The notes under the pieces are model-generated. The model was not told the origin of the DNA, made no database searches, and saw nothing but the letters and a program-made list of their open reading frames with translations. Of a stretch of 64,000 bases of DNA, positions 27,297-34,871 are shown one piece after another. The stretch is from BA4 sp044376575 (GTDB lineage: Bacteria > Bacteroidota > Bacteroidia > CAIKAF01): positions 44,946 to 108,945 of the forward strand of contig JBILKR010000006.1 in NCBI GenBank assembly GCA_044376575.1, read 5' to 3'. The translations under genes were made by a program, and so were the position numbers. Within the stretch, counting starts at the first letter, position 1. Each line of letters opens with the position of its first letter.

Positions 27297-28526
27297 ATGA
27301 AAAGATATTTCACATTATTCATAGCCAGCCGTTATCTTTTTTCTAAGAAATCAAGAAATATCATTAATGTGATAACCGGTATTTCAATGGCTACCATTAT
27401 GGTGGTTAGCGCAGCATTGATTATACTATTATCTGCATTTAATGGGCTTGAACAAACGGTAAAAGATTTATTCAATGCATTTGATCCAAGCCTTCAGGTT
27501 ACAGCAACACAAGGAAAAACCATTGCTGTTTCAGAACAACAACTGAATAAAATAAAATCGCTGAAAGGAATTGAACATTATTCTCGTATAATCGAAGAAC
27601 ATGTGCTTGCCATTTATGATAACAAGCAACAGATTATTTTATTAAAAGGAGTTGATGATGCATACTTTGATCTGGTAAAGATGGATGATATTTTGATTGC
27701 TGGGAATACAAAGCTTTTGCATCAGGTTCCGGACAAGGTTATATTGGGAGAAGGACTTGCATCGTCAATGGGAATCAACATCATGGATTTTTCAATTCCA
27801 TTAGAAGTTTATTATCCTAAAAAAGGGAAAATAAATATTAATAGTCCGTTTAATGAATCTGTTTTAATACCGCAAAGCGTTTTCTCCATCAATCACGAAT
27901 ACAACCAGATTCTTGCGATAACTTCATTAGAATGGGCCGCTGAACTTATGGGTATTGAAGAAAATGAATACAGTAGCTTAGAAATAGATATTGATGATGA
28001 TGCAGATATTGATTTTATTAAAACTGAATTGAAAAATATTTTAGGAAATCAGGTCGTCATTAAAGATCGGTATGAACAACATCAACTGATGTACAGAATT
28101 ATGCGTTCAGAAAAATTAGCAGTGTTTTTAATTATCAGTTTTGTATTGATTATCGCCAGTTTTAATATCATTGGTGCGTTGTCAATGTTGTTGGTTGAAA
28201 AGAAAAAAGACATGATGGTGATGTGGAGCATGGGAAGTTCTTTTGAAAAACTAAAGCGTATTTTTATTTTGGAAGGCACGCTTGTTTCGTTTATCGGAGG
28301 ATGTATTGGAATACTTCTTGGAACTATTTTATCATTATTACAAATGTCTTTGGGTTGGATTAAACTTGGAAATTTTGAAGGTGCCCAACCCTATCCTATT
28401 CTGTTTGTGTGGACTGATTTTATACTTGTCTTTTTCACTGTAATATTTATTGGCTTTACAGCTTCGTGGATCAGAATGAAGAGTTTTTTACTTGATACTG
28501 CTGAAAATAGATCATTGATCAAGTAA
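27297..28526 (+). CDS. FtsX/LolC-LolE-like ABC transporter permease
   Basis: This 409-residue protein begins with the LolC/E signature FTLFIASRYLFSKKSRNIIN, followed by the first helix, a MacB-like periplasmic domain (about 45-270), and three C-terminal helices of the FtsX domain (around ISFVLIIASFNIIGALSMLL). The cytoplasmic coupling part MVMWSMGSSFEKLKRIF is clear. In proteobacteria such subunits, with the LolD ATPase, extract lipoproteins from the inner membrane. No ATPase gene is next to it, as is usual in Bacteroidota. The 3' end overlaps dusB on the other strand by 15 bases. Confidence 0.88.
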   Translation: MKRYFTLFIASRYLFSKKSRNIINVITGISMATIMVVSAALIILLSAFNGLEQTVKDLFNAFDPSLQVTATQGKTIAVSEQQLNKIKSLKGIEHYSRIIEEHVLAIYDNKQQIILLKGVDDAYFDLVKMDDILIAGNTKLLHQVPDKVILGEGLASSMGINIMDFSIPLEVYYPKKGKININSPFNESVLIPQSVFSINHEYNQILAITSLEWAAELMGIEENEYSSLEIDIDDDADIDFIKTELKNILGNQVVIKDRYEQHQLMYRIMRSEKLAVFLIISFVLIIASFNIIGALSMLLVEKKKDMMVMWSMGSSFEKLKRIFILEGTLVSFIGGCIGILLGTILSLLQMSLGWIKLGNFEGAQPYPILFVWTDFILVFFTVIFIGFTASWIRMKSFLLDTAENRSLIK

Positions 28527-29507
28527 TGCAGTAGAATAATGCTCAGCAATTGAATCAAGAATTCGATACAGTTGATCGGGGTCATTGTTCGTTACCAATT
28601 GCATTCTGAATTCTTTAAAATTAGTAAGACCTTTAAAATAATTTGAATAATGAGGTCTCATTTCAAAAATTCCTTCAACTGTTCCTTTCCACTCAATACT
28701 TTTTTCAAGGTGTTCACGAACAGCTTCAACTCGTTGTTCAATGGATGGAGATGGCAATATTTCACCTGTATTGAAATAATGTTTGATCTGATTAAAAATC
28801 CAAGGGTTTCCAATAGCAGCTCTTCCTATCATGATACCATCAACTCCAAACCGCTGACGATATTGAAGAGCCTTTTGCGGTGAATCTATATCACCGTTCC
28901 CAAATATAGGAATATGGATATTTGACTTTAGTTTTACCTCACGGATAAGATCCCAATTGGCTTCGCCTTTATACATTTGTGCTCTTGTTCGTCCGTGTAT
29001 GGTAAGTGCTTTGATTCCAACGTCCTGTAGGCGCTCTGCTACTTCAAGAATATTAATAGAATGATCATCCCAGCCAAGTCGCGTTTTCACCGTTACCGGC
29101 AAATGGGTAGCATTTACTACTGCTTTGGTAAGCCTTACCATCAAGTCAATATCTTTCAGTACTCCTGCACCTGCGCCTTTACATACAACTTTTTTTACCG
29201 GGCATCCAAAATTAATATCGACCAAGTCAGGCTGAACTGCATCTACAATCTTTGTGCATAAAGACATGGCTTCTTCATCACCGCCAAAAATCTGAATGCC
29301 TATCGGACGTTCATAATTAAAAATATCAAGTTTTCGTTTGCTTTTAATGGCATCACGAATCAATCCTTCGCTTGAAATAAATTCTGTGTACATCAAATCA
29401 GCACCATGTTTTTTGCAAAGTGCACGAAACGGCGGATCGCTCACATCTTCCATAGGAGCCAGAAGAATGGGAAACTCACTTAGTTCTATGTTCCCGATTT
29501 TTACCAT
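28512..29507 (-). CDS. dusB: tRNA-dihydrouridine synthase, DusB-like
   Basis: This 331-residue flavoprotein reduces uridines in the tRNA D-loop. Signatures are LAPMEDVSDPPFRALCKKHG (16-35), the catalytic-cysteine motif DINFGCPVKKVVCKGAGAG, VKTRLGWDD, LTIHGRTRAQMYKG, FGNGDIDSP and MIGRAAIGNPWIF, all typical of the Dus family with DusB closest. The start codon is only nine bases from a TATTTTTG element (29516-29523), so the 5' leader may be very short. Confidence 0.94.
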   Translation of the reverse strand: MVKIGNIELSEFPILLAPMEDVSDPPFRALCKKHGADLMYTEFISSEGLIRDAIKSKRKLDIFNYERPIGIQIFGGDEEAMSLCTKIVDAVQPDLVDINFGCPVKKVVCKGAGAGVLKDIDLMVRLTKAVVNATHLPVTVKTRLGWDDHSINILEVAERLQDVGIKALTIHGRTRAQMYKGEANWDLIREVKLKSNIHIPIFGNGDIDSPQKALQYRQRFGVDGIMIGRAAIGNPWIFNQIKHYFNTGEILPSPSIEQRVEAVREHLEKSIEWKGTVEGIFEMRPHYSNYFKGLTNFKEFRMQLVTNNDPDQLYRILDSIAEHYSTALLDQ

Positions 29508-29522
29508 ATTTCATACAAAAAT

Positions 29523-29553
29523 ACAAAAGACGATCACAGGGATCGTCTTTTGT
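29523..29553 (-). terminator. Intrinsic terminator of the exbB-exbD operon
   Basis: A perfect 13-base inverted repeat (ACAAAAGACGATC / GATCGTCTTTTGT) encloses a five-base loop, and on the minus strand the sequence continues T-rich. It lies about 20 bases after the last exbD stop codon. Confidence 0.85.
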
Positions 29554-29574
29554 AAAAAATATATATCCGGGATA

Positions 29575-30048
29575 TTAATCCAGGATAGCTGCCTTACGAG
29601 CGGAGTAATTAATTTTTAAAGCTTTTGCTTCTCTTAATTCTTCTTTCACGTCGGTAACAATTCCCATTTTTACTTCTTTGTCCACTTTTAAAGAAACAGT
29701 TCTTTTTGATCTTTCAAATTCAGCCGTTTCTTCAATTTCCTGTAATACCCATGGACCAATTTCTTTTGGTTTGGCAAAAGCATCATCAAGCTGAAGTAAT
29801 GGCTGATCACCATATTGAGCTTGATAACGGTTCAATGGTTTTCCGATATAAACGTTACTAATCAAAGACTTGTTTTCAAGTTTTGTTGCTTGGGTAGCAT
29901 CCGGTTTTCTAACTAAAACCTTTAATGTTACTTCTTTCATTTTCGTGGTTACCATGAAGAAAAACAACAACATGAAAACGATATCAGGAAGTGACGCTGT
30001 AGATATGGCCGGAACACCGGCTGCTTTTTTCTTTTTAAACCTTGACAT
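29575..30048 (-). CDS. exbD: ExbD/TolR family biopolymer transport protein (shorter copy)
   Basis: This 157-residue protein has the ExbD plan: a short basic N-terminus, one membrane helix with the essential Asp in SLPDIVFMLLFFFMVTT (about Asp23), and a periplasmic domain. ExbD works with ExbB as a proton-driven motor that energises TonB. It is the last gene of the operon, nine bases after the longer ExbD paralogue. Confidence 0.92.
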   Translation of the reverse strand: MSRFKKKKAAGVPAISTASLPDIVFMLLFFFMVTTKMKEVTLKVLVRKPDATQATKLENKSLISNVYIGKPLNRYQAQYGDQPLLQLDDAFAKPKEIGPWVLQEIEETAEFERSKRTVSLKVDKEVKMGIVTDVKEELREAKALKINYSARKAAILD

Positions 30049-30057
30049 AAAGTTATT

Positions 30058-30660
30058 TTACTTCGTTGTTTGTTTTGGTTCAGCTTCTGAAATTGAAACC
30101 GGTATCGCTTTTTTTATTGCTTCTGCCTGGTCTTCATATTTCGTATCTGTTTTAGCTAACGCTTGTAATTCATCAAATGACTTTGCGAATTTCTCCTGAC
30201 TTAGGTCATTTCTTAACTCGTTAAAAGCACGGGTTAACACATCCTGTACTGCCATGTATTTATCAAATGAAGTTAGCCTGTCGTTTTGCAGGGAAACTAC
30301 ACCTTTAGATACATTGTAAGTTCCGATACCCTCGATGGCAGTTGCCGTTTTTTCAGGTAGTTCAGATGAGTTATTCTTATTTAAAATAAACTCCTTCACT
30401 TTATCTTTCAAGATGGTGATGTCACCCGGTTCTCCGTTCACCAGTAATTCGTCATTACGGTTCACAAGAACGATGAATACGTTTCTTCTTTTTACATCCG
30501 GCGGATCAATATTTTCCGGTTGCTTTTCAGGTAATTTACGCTGAATACCGGTATCCTGTTCCATGGTTGTTGTAACAAGAAAAAACACCAACAACAGGAA
30601 GGCGATGTCTGCCATAGACCCTGCGTTAATTTCTGGTGCTGTTCTGTTTTTCTTTGCCAT
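30058..30660 (-). CDS. exbD: ExbD/TolR family biopolymer transport protein (longer copy)
   Basis: This 200-residue ExbD paralogue has the motor Asp in GSMADIAFLLLVFFLVTTTM (near residue 18) and a larger periplasmic part than its neighbour, including DVKRRNVFIVLVNRNDELLVNG and a C-terminal extension of about 50 residues rich in charged residues. Two different ExbD proteins next to one ExbB are common in Bacteroidota and may form a mixed dimer inside the ExbB pentamer; that is inference. Confidence 0.92.
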   Translation of the reverse strand: MAKKNRTAPEINAGSMADIAFLLLVFFLVTTTMEQDTGIQRKLPEKQPENIDPPDVKRRNVFIVLVNRNDELLVNGEPGDITILKDKVKEFILNKNNSSELPEKTATAIEGIGTYNVSKGVVSLQNDRLTSFDKYMAVQDVLTRAFNELRNDLSQEKFAKSFDELQALAKTDTKYEDQAEAIKKAIPVSISEAEPKQTTK

Positions 30661-30668
30661 GAAGCTAA

Positions 30669-31124
30669 TTATTTAAAAATTTTCCAAACCTCTGTTCCAA
30701 CAATTGCAGCAAGCGATAACCCGATAAGAATATAAACAGTAGTTAAGGCTCCATCAATCATTTTTAAGGTGGTGGACGGAATCGATTTAACCATCGCTAC
30801 CATATCCACTGATTTGCCTTCCAAAGTTACATGATCATTTCCCATGGCATAACCAATAAAGAATATAACCAGAACAATACCGACTGCAATAACAGACATT
30901 AACGCAGATTTTGGATTCATTAATAAACCGCGAATAATAAAACCTAGAATAATAAGTAATATCAATCCAACACCAACGTAGGATAAGTCAAGACCAAATA
31001 TGACCTTATTTCCTAAAGAATCCATGTCGGATGCATACATCATTATACTTGCAACAAGACCAATGACAACAAGCAGAGCCGCAAGAATTCTGCCTGCAAG
31101 ACTGGCATATTTAAATGTATTCAT
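30669..31124 (-). CDS. Conserved membrane protein of the ExbB-ExbD operon
   Basis: This 151-residue protein has four hydrophobic helices (about 10-30, 48-68, 75-95 and 128-147) and a periplasmic or cytoplasmic loop with GNDHVTLEGKSVDMVAMVKS between the third and fourth. I recognise no domain. It sits between exbB (20 bases) and exbD (eight bases), a position I associate with a conserved Bacteroidota gene of unknown role, so an accessory role in the motor is likely but unproven. Confidence 0.8.
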   Translation of the reverse strand: MNTFKYASLAGRILAALLVVIGLVASIMMYASDMDSLGNKVIFGLDLSYVGVGLILLIILGFIIRGLLMNPKSALMSVIAVGIVLVIFFIGYAMGNDHVTLEGKSVDMVAMVKSIPSTTLKMIDGALTTVYILIGLSLAAIVGTEVWKIFK

Positions 31125-31144
31125 AAATGAATTTCTTAAAATAA

Positions 31145-31951
31145 TTATTTTTTACCTACACCTTTTTTAACAAGGATATCAATGAAATCGATAGAAGCCT
31201 CTTCCATATCTCCAACCAATGAATCAATTTTAGATACGATATAGTTATAGAAAACCTGAAGAATCATCGCAACAACAAGACCGAATACAGTAGTAATCAA
31301 GGCTACCTTCATACCACCTGCAACGATACTTGGAGAAATATCTCCTGCTGCTTCAATCGCGTCGAATGCAAGGATCATACCTACAACCGTACCAAAGAAT
31401 CCCAACATCGGAGCAAGGGCGATACATAAGTTTAACCATGACATTCCTTTTTCCATTTTACTCATTTCAACACCACCGTAAGAAACGATAGATTTCTCAA
31501 TAATTTCAATTCCTTCATCAGCCCTGTTCAATCCTTCATACAAAACTCCGGCAATAGGTCCGCTAGTTGAACGGCAAACTTCTTTAGCCGCATTCACACC
31601 ACCTGAAGATAATGCACTTTCAACATTCTGTAAAAATTTCTGAGTATTGATTGAAGACATATTCAAATAGATAATACGCTCAATTGACAAAGCAATTCCA
31701 AGAATAAACACCAAAAGGATTGGCACCATATACTCGTAACCTCCTTCAATAAATTTATCTTTCATTCCCTGTCTAAAACCCACCTCAGTTACCGGAGCAA
31801 CTTCAGGAGTAGCTGCAGTGGCAGCAGAATCAGGTGCTGCGGCTGCAGCAGAATCTGTTTTGGCCTGAATGGAATCTTGAGCATTCAACATTGTGTAAGA
31901 ACTTACAGATAGAGTTAACACAACAGTAAAAAGAGCAATTACTTTTTTCAT
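31145..31951 (-). CDS. exbB: ExbB/TolQ/MotA family proton channel
   Basis: This 268-residue protein forms the pentameric proton channel that powers ExbD and TonB. After a signal-like N-terminus and an Ala/Pro/Ser-rich periplasmic stretch (about 25-58) come three helices. The conserved block from WLNLCIALAPMLGFFGTVVGM to VALITTVFGLVVAMI contains the channel-lining threonines. The extended N-terminus is usual in this phylum. It is the first gene of the four-gene operon that ends at 29523. Confidence 0.94.
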   Translation of the reverse strand: MKKVIALFTVVLTLSVSSYTMLNAQDSIQAKTDSAAAAAPDSAATAATPEVAPVTEVGFRQGMKDKFIEGGYEYMVPILLVFILGIALSIERIIYLNMSSINTQKFLQNVESALSSGGVNAAKEVCRSTSGPIAGVLYEGLNRADEGIEIIEKSIVSYGGVEMSKMEKGMSWLNLCIALAPMLGFFGTVVGMILAFDAIEAAGDISPSIVAGGMKVALITTVFGLVVAMILQVFYNYIVSKIDSLVGDMEEASIDFIDILVKKGVGKK

Positions 31952-32021
31952 CTTTTTGATTTTTGATAGTTCAATGTAATATTAATTTTTAATTTTTTTG
32001 TTTTGCTTTTGGATTCAGCAG

Positions 32022-32111
32022 TGGCGGAGAGAGAGGGATTCGAACCCTCGATACCCTTACGAGTATACTACCTTTCCAGGGTAGCCAGTTCAACCACTCC
32101 TGCACCTCTCC
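32022..32111 (-). tRNA. tRNA-Ser (anticodon GGA)
   Basis: The minus strand starts GGAGAGG and ends CTCTCC with G discriminator and an encoded CCA (32022-32024). The anticodon arm is CTACC-CTGGAAA-GGTAG, giving anticodon GGA, which reads UCC/UCU. A long variable arm (TATACTCGTAAGGGTAT) marks a class II tRNA, and the T arm is GAGGG-TTCGAAT-CCCTC. The total of 90 bases with CCA fits serine. Confidence 0.97.
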
Positions 32112-32204
32112 ATCAAGGTTTGCTCCATTCACAAAACGGGTCGAAAATACAAAAAAATAAAGAAACCCAAATTAATTTTTAATAAATATAATGCGGATGA
32201 TGTA

Positions 32205-33227
32205 TTATAATGAAACTTCTCCGCTAATTGATTTGCCCCAAGCCTCTTTAACCTTATTTAGCGAGTTATAATTTGCAAGCAAATGCATCAACTTGGTAAC
32301 TGCCGCCTCTCTGGTAATATCAGCTCCTCCGCAAACACCGGCATCTTTTAATGCTTTGCTGGTTTGATATTTACCCATTTGTACTGCTCCCTGAGGGCAT
32401 TGTGTAATATTAATAATTACTATTCCACGGCGCTGAGCATCATTAATCAATTCAAAAAACCAGGGGAGTAGTGGTCCATTGCCAAATCCGTATGTTTCAA
32501 TTATCAGCGCCCTTAAACCCGGAGTATTTAAAATATTTTCAAATACCACTTTACTAAATCCGGGGAATAAAGTAAAAACAGCAAGGGATGAATCCAGATT
32601 CTTATTAAAAACAGGCAATGAAGATGGCAATGGCAAAATGGCCTTTTCATTAAACTCTATGTTTACACCCGCATCTGCAAGCACAGGATAATTCGGAGAG
32701 AGATACGCATTAAAATGATTCGCGCTAAATTTAAAAGTTCTGTTAGCGCGATACAATTTATATTCAAAATAAATACAAACTTCAGGAACCAGAGGTTTAT
32801 TGTTTTTTTTAGTCGCAGCAATTTCAATCGCTGTAATTAAATTTTCTTTCCCGTCTGTTCTTATTTTTCCTATGGGCAATTGTGATCCCGTAAATACTAT
32901 CGGTTTGCTCAAGTTCTGAATCATAAAACTTAATGCAGAAGCAGTGTATGCCATGGTATCAGTACCATGTAACACAACAAACCCATCAACAAGTTCATAG
33001 TTTTTTTCAATAATTTCAACGAGTTTAATCCAATCGCCAGGGTGCATATCTGACGAATCTTTGGGTTGGGTAAATGCCTCAACGATGATATCTGCATCTA
33101 CAATTTTCAATTCAGGTATGTACGAATACAATTGGTCAAAATTTACCGGTTTAAGGGATTGCGTTTCTGCATCCTCAAAACTTCCAATTGTTCCTCCCGT
33201 ATATATCAATAAAATTTTTGATTTCAT
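32205..33227 (-). CDS. ansA: Type I L-asparaginase
   Basis: This 340-residue cytoplasmic enzyme hydrolyses asparagine to aspartate and ammonia. The first active-site motif is LLIYTGGTIGSFED with the nucleophilic Thr (about Thr12), and the second is VVLHGTDTMAYTASALSFM with the Thr-Asp pair. IIETYGFGNGP and the C-terminal GGADITREAAVTKLMHLLAN are also typical. No signal peptide is present, so it is type I. Its ATG overlaps the tatD stop by four bases, implying coupled translation. Confidence 0.94.
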   Translation of the reverse strand: MKSKILLIYTGGTIGSFEDAETQSLKPVNFDQLYSYIPELKIVDADIIVEAFTQPKDSSDMHPGDWIKLVEIIEKNYELVDGFVVLHGTDTMAYTASALSFMIQNLSKPIVFTGSQLPIGKIRTDGKENLITAIEIAATKKNNKPLVPEVCIYFEYKLYRANRTFKFSANHFNAYLSPNYPVLADAGVNIEFNEKAILPLPSSLPVFNKNLDSSLAVFTLFPGFSKVVFENILNTPGLRALIIETYGFGNGPLLPWFFELINDAQRRGIVIINITQCPQGAVQMGKYQTSKALKDAGVCGGADITREAAVTKLMHLLANYNSLNKVKEAWGKSISGEVSL

Positions 33228-34012
33228 GAATTTTTATTTTCAAAAACAGACATCGCATTTTGATTTGTAATATTGGCCAGTTCAGCTAATGAAATTTGAA
33301 ATATATCTGCCATTTTTCTGGCAATATGAATAAGATGAACAGAATGATTTCTTTGACCACGAAATGGAACAGGTGCAAGATATGGCGCATCTGTTTCGAG
33401 AACAATTCGATCTAATCCAATATCAGGAAGTATTGAAGCAAGATGTGAATTTTTAAAAGTCACAACCCCTCCTATTCCGATATAATATCCCAATTCTATA
33501 ATTTCTTTAGCCTGTTCGAGGGTACCTGTAAAGCAATGAAAAATTCCCTTCCTTTTCACCTCCGGCAAGTGCTTTAACAATAAAATCAAGTCATCCATCG
33601 AATCTCTCGAATGTATAATAATAGGCAAGTTCAACTCATTTGCCCATGATGCTTGTACGCTAAATGCATCTTTTTGTTCCTGGATATAGGTTTTATCCCA
33701 ATAATAATCCAGTCCAATCTCCCCTACCGCCGCATACTTAACTTCTTTATTATTAAAAGCCTCTTCAGCGGCATATAATTCTACCTTATAATTCTCTTTC
33801 ACAGAACAGGGGTGAATTCCCATCATCGGATAAAAAAACTCCGGATTCTTTTTTGTTAATTCAATTAATGGTCCGATAGTAGATGTATCTACATTCGGTA
33901 AATATACCCGGAACACCCCTGAAGACAGGATTTGCTGTGACAGCATATCCCATTCTTCCTTAAAGGAATCTTCATATAAATGGGCATGGGTATCAATAAA
34001 TAGGGAATTCAT
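33224..34012 (-). CDS. tatD: TatD family metal-dependent DNase
   Basis: From the ATG at 34012 the protein has 262 residues and begins MNSLFIDTHAHLYEDSF, with the metal-binding HxH of the TatD barrel. Further metal ligands are in AVGEIGLDYYW, IIHSRDSMDD, IFHCFTGT and LETDAPYLAPVP. The family comprises 3'-5' exonucleases and deoxyribonucleases. The frame is open 21 codons further upstream, but a well-formed promoter occupies that stretch, so the downstream ATG is used and the leader would be only a few bases. Confidence 0.93.
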   Translation of the reverse strand: MNSLFIDTHAHLYEDSFKEEWDMLSQQILSSGVFRVYLPNVDTSTIGPLIELTKKNPEFFYPMMGIHPCSVKENYKVELYAAEEAFNNKEVKYAAVGEIGLDYYWDKTYIQEQKDAFSVQASWANELNLPIIIHSRDSMDDLILLLKHLPEVKRKGIFHCFTGTLEQAKEIIELGYYIGIGGVVTFKNSHLASILPDIGLDRIVLETDAPYLAPVPFRGQRNHSVHLIHIARKMADIFQISLAELANITNQNAMSVFENKNS

Positions 34013-34020
34013 TATAAATA

Positions 34021-34051
34021 CAAACATATTGCTCCTAAACGGATTTTCAAA
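34021..34051 (-). promoter_or_regulatory. Bacteroidota-type promoter for tatD-ansA
   Basis: On the minus strand TTTG (34051-34048) is followed after exactly 19 bases by TATGTTTG (34028-34021). The expected transcription start is about 34014-34018, only two to six bases before the tatD ATG, suggesting a leaderless or nearly leaderless mRNA. Confidence 0.65.
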
Positions 34052-34089
34052 TTTTACACCCATGCAACCACTCAACGTTTCATTCCCTC

Positions 34090-34120
34090 TTTGATTTTAT
34101 GGTTATAAAAACTATATTTG
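34090..34120 (+). promoter_or_regulatory. Bacteroidota-type promoter for ruvA-sprA
   Basis: TTTG at 34090-34093 is followed after exactly 19 bases by TATATTTG at 34113-34120. Transcription should begin near 34126, leaving a leader of about 110 bases before ruvA. I see no clear riboswitch or hairpin in that leader. Confidence 0.65.
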
Positions 34121-34237
34121 ACACCTTGTAATAATAAAAATTCCGTCTATAGATAAACCTTTACATTGTTTTTAAATTATTTTTTGATTTAAGTTTTTCG
34201 GATTAATGCCGATAAACACTTTTGTTTATTATAGTTT

Positions 34238-34825
34238 ATGATAGATCATTTAGACGGTAACATCGACAAAATAACACCCACTTACACCGTGATTGACTGT
34301 AACGGTATCGGGTACTTAGCCAATATTTCCTTGCATACTTTTTCAAAGATTAAAGAGTTGAAAAAGGTGAAACTACTTACACACTTATCGATTCGAGAAG
34401 ACGCGCATGTTTTATTTGGTTTTGCAGAGGAACATGAACGTGACGTATTTCGTCATTTAATAACCGTATCAGGTGTAGGATCAAATACCGCCCGGATGAT
34501 TCTCTCTTCTTTAACACCATCAGATACTGAAATGGCTATTCTATCCGGTGACGTACTTACTTTAAAAAAGGTAAAAGGAATCGGGGCAAAAACAGCAGAA
34601 CGTATTATTATAGATTTAAAAGATAAGGTTGGTAAATCCGGATCAACTGAGGTTTCATGGTCGGGAACAACCACAATTTCACATACTCAGGAAGCAACCC
34701 TGGCATTGGTTGCATTAGGCTTTAATAAAGCGGCTATTGAAAAAGCTATGCAAAAAGTTCAGTCTGAATTGAGCAAAGATTCAAAAGTGGAAGACCAAAT
34801 CAAATGTGCATTAAAATATCTTTAA
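34238..34825 (+). CDS. ruvA: Holliday junction DNA helicase subunit RuvA
   Basis: This 195-residue protein has the three RuvA parts: an OB-fold (about 1-62, DHLDGNIDKITPTYTVIDCNGIGYLANIS), tandem helix-hairpin-helix motifs (GVGSNTARMILSSL and KVKGIGAKTAERIIIDLKDK), and a C-terminal RuvB-binding domain (ATLALVALGFNKAAIEKAM). RuvA binds Holliday junctions and loads the RuvB motor. The gene lies 46 bases upstream of sprA, a pairing I recall as common in Bacteroidota. Confidence 0.96.
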   Translation: MIDHLDGNIDKITPTYTVIDCNGIGYLANISLHTFSKIKELKKVKLLTHLSIREDAHVLFGFAEEHERDVFRHLITVSGVGSNTARMILSSLTPSDTEMAILSGDVLTLKKVKGIGAKTAERIIIDLKDKVGKSGSTEVSWSGTTTISHTQEATLALVALGFNKAAIEKAMQKVQSELSKDSKVEDQIKCALKYL

Positions 34826-34871
34826 ACTTCTTCAGCCAAAATTAATGATATCAAACTTGAATATATTTAAA

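Noticed and set aside
28512..28526. Possible frameshift or misassembly because two convergent genes overlap by 15 bases
   Set aside because: Both C-termini look complete for their families; short convergent overlaps occur several times in this window.
34121..34237. Riboswitch or structured leader upstream of ruvA
   Set aside because: The leader is about 110 bases but AT-rich, with only a five-base inverted repeat and no recognisable aptamer motif.
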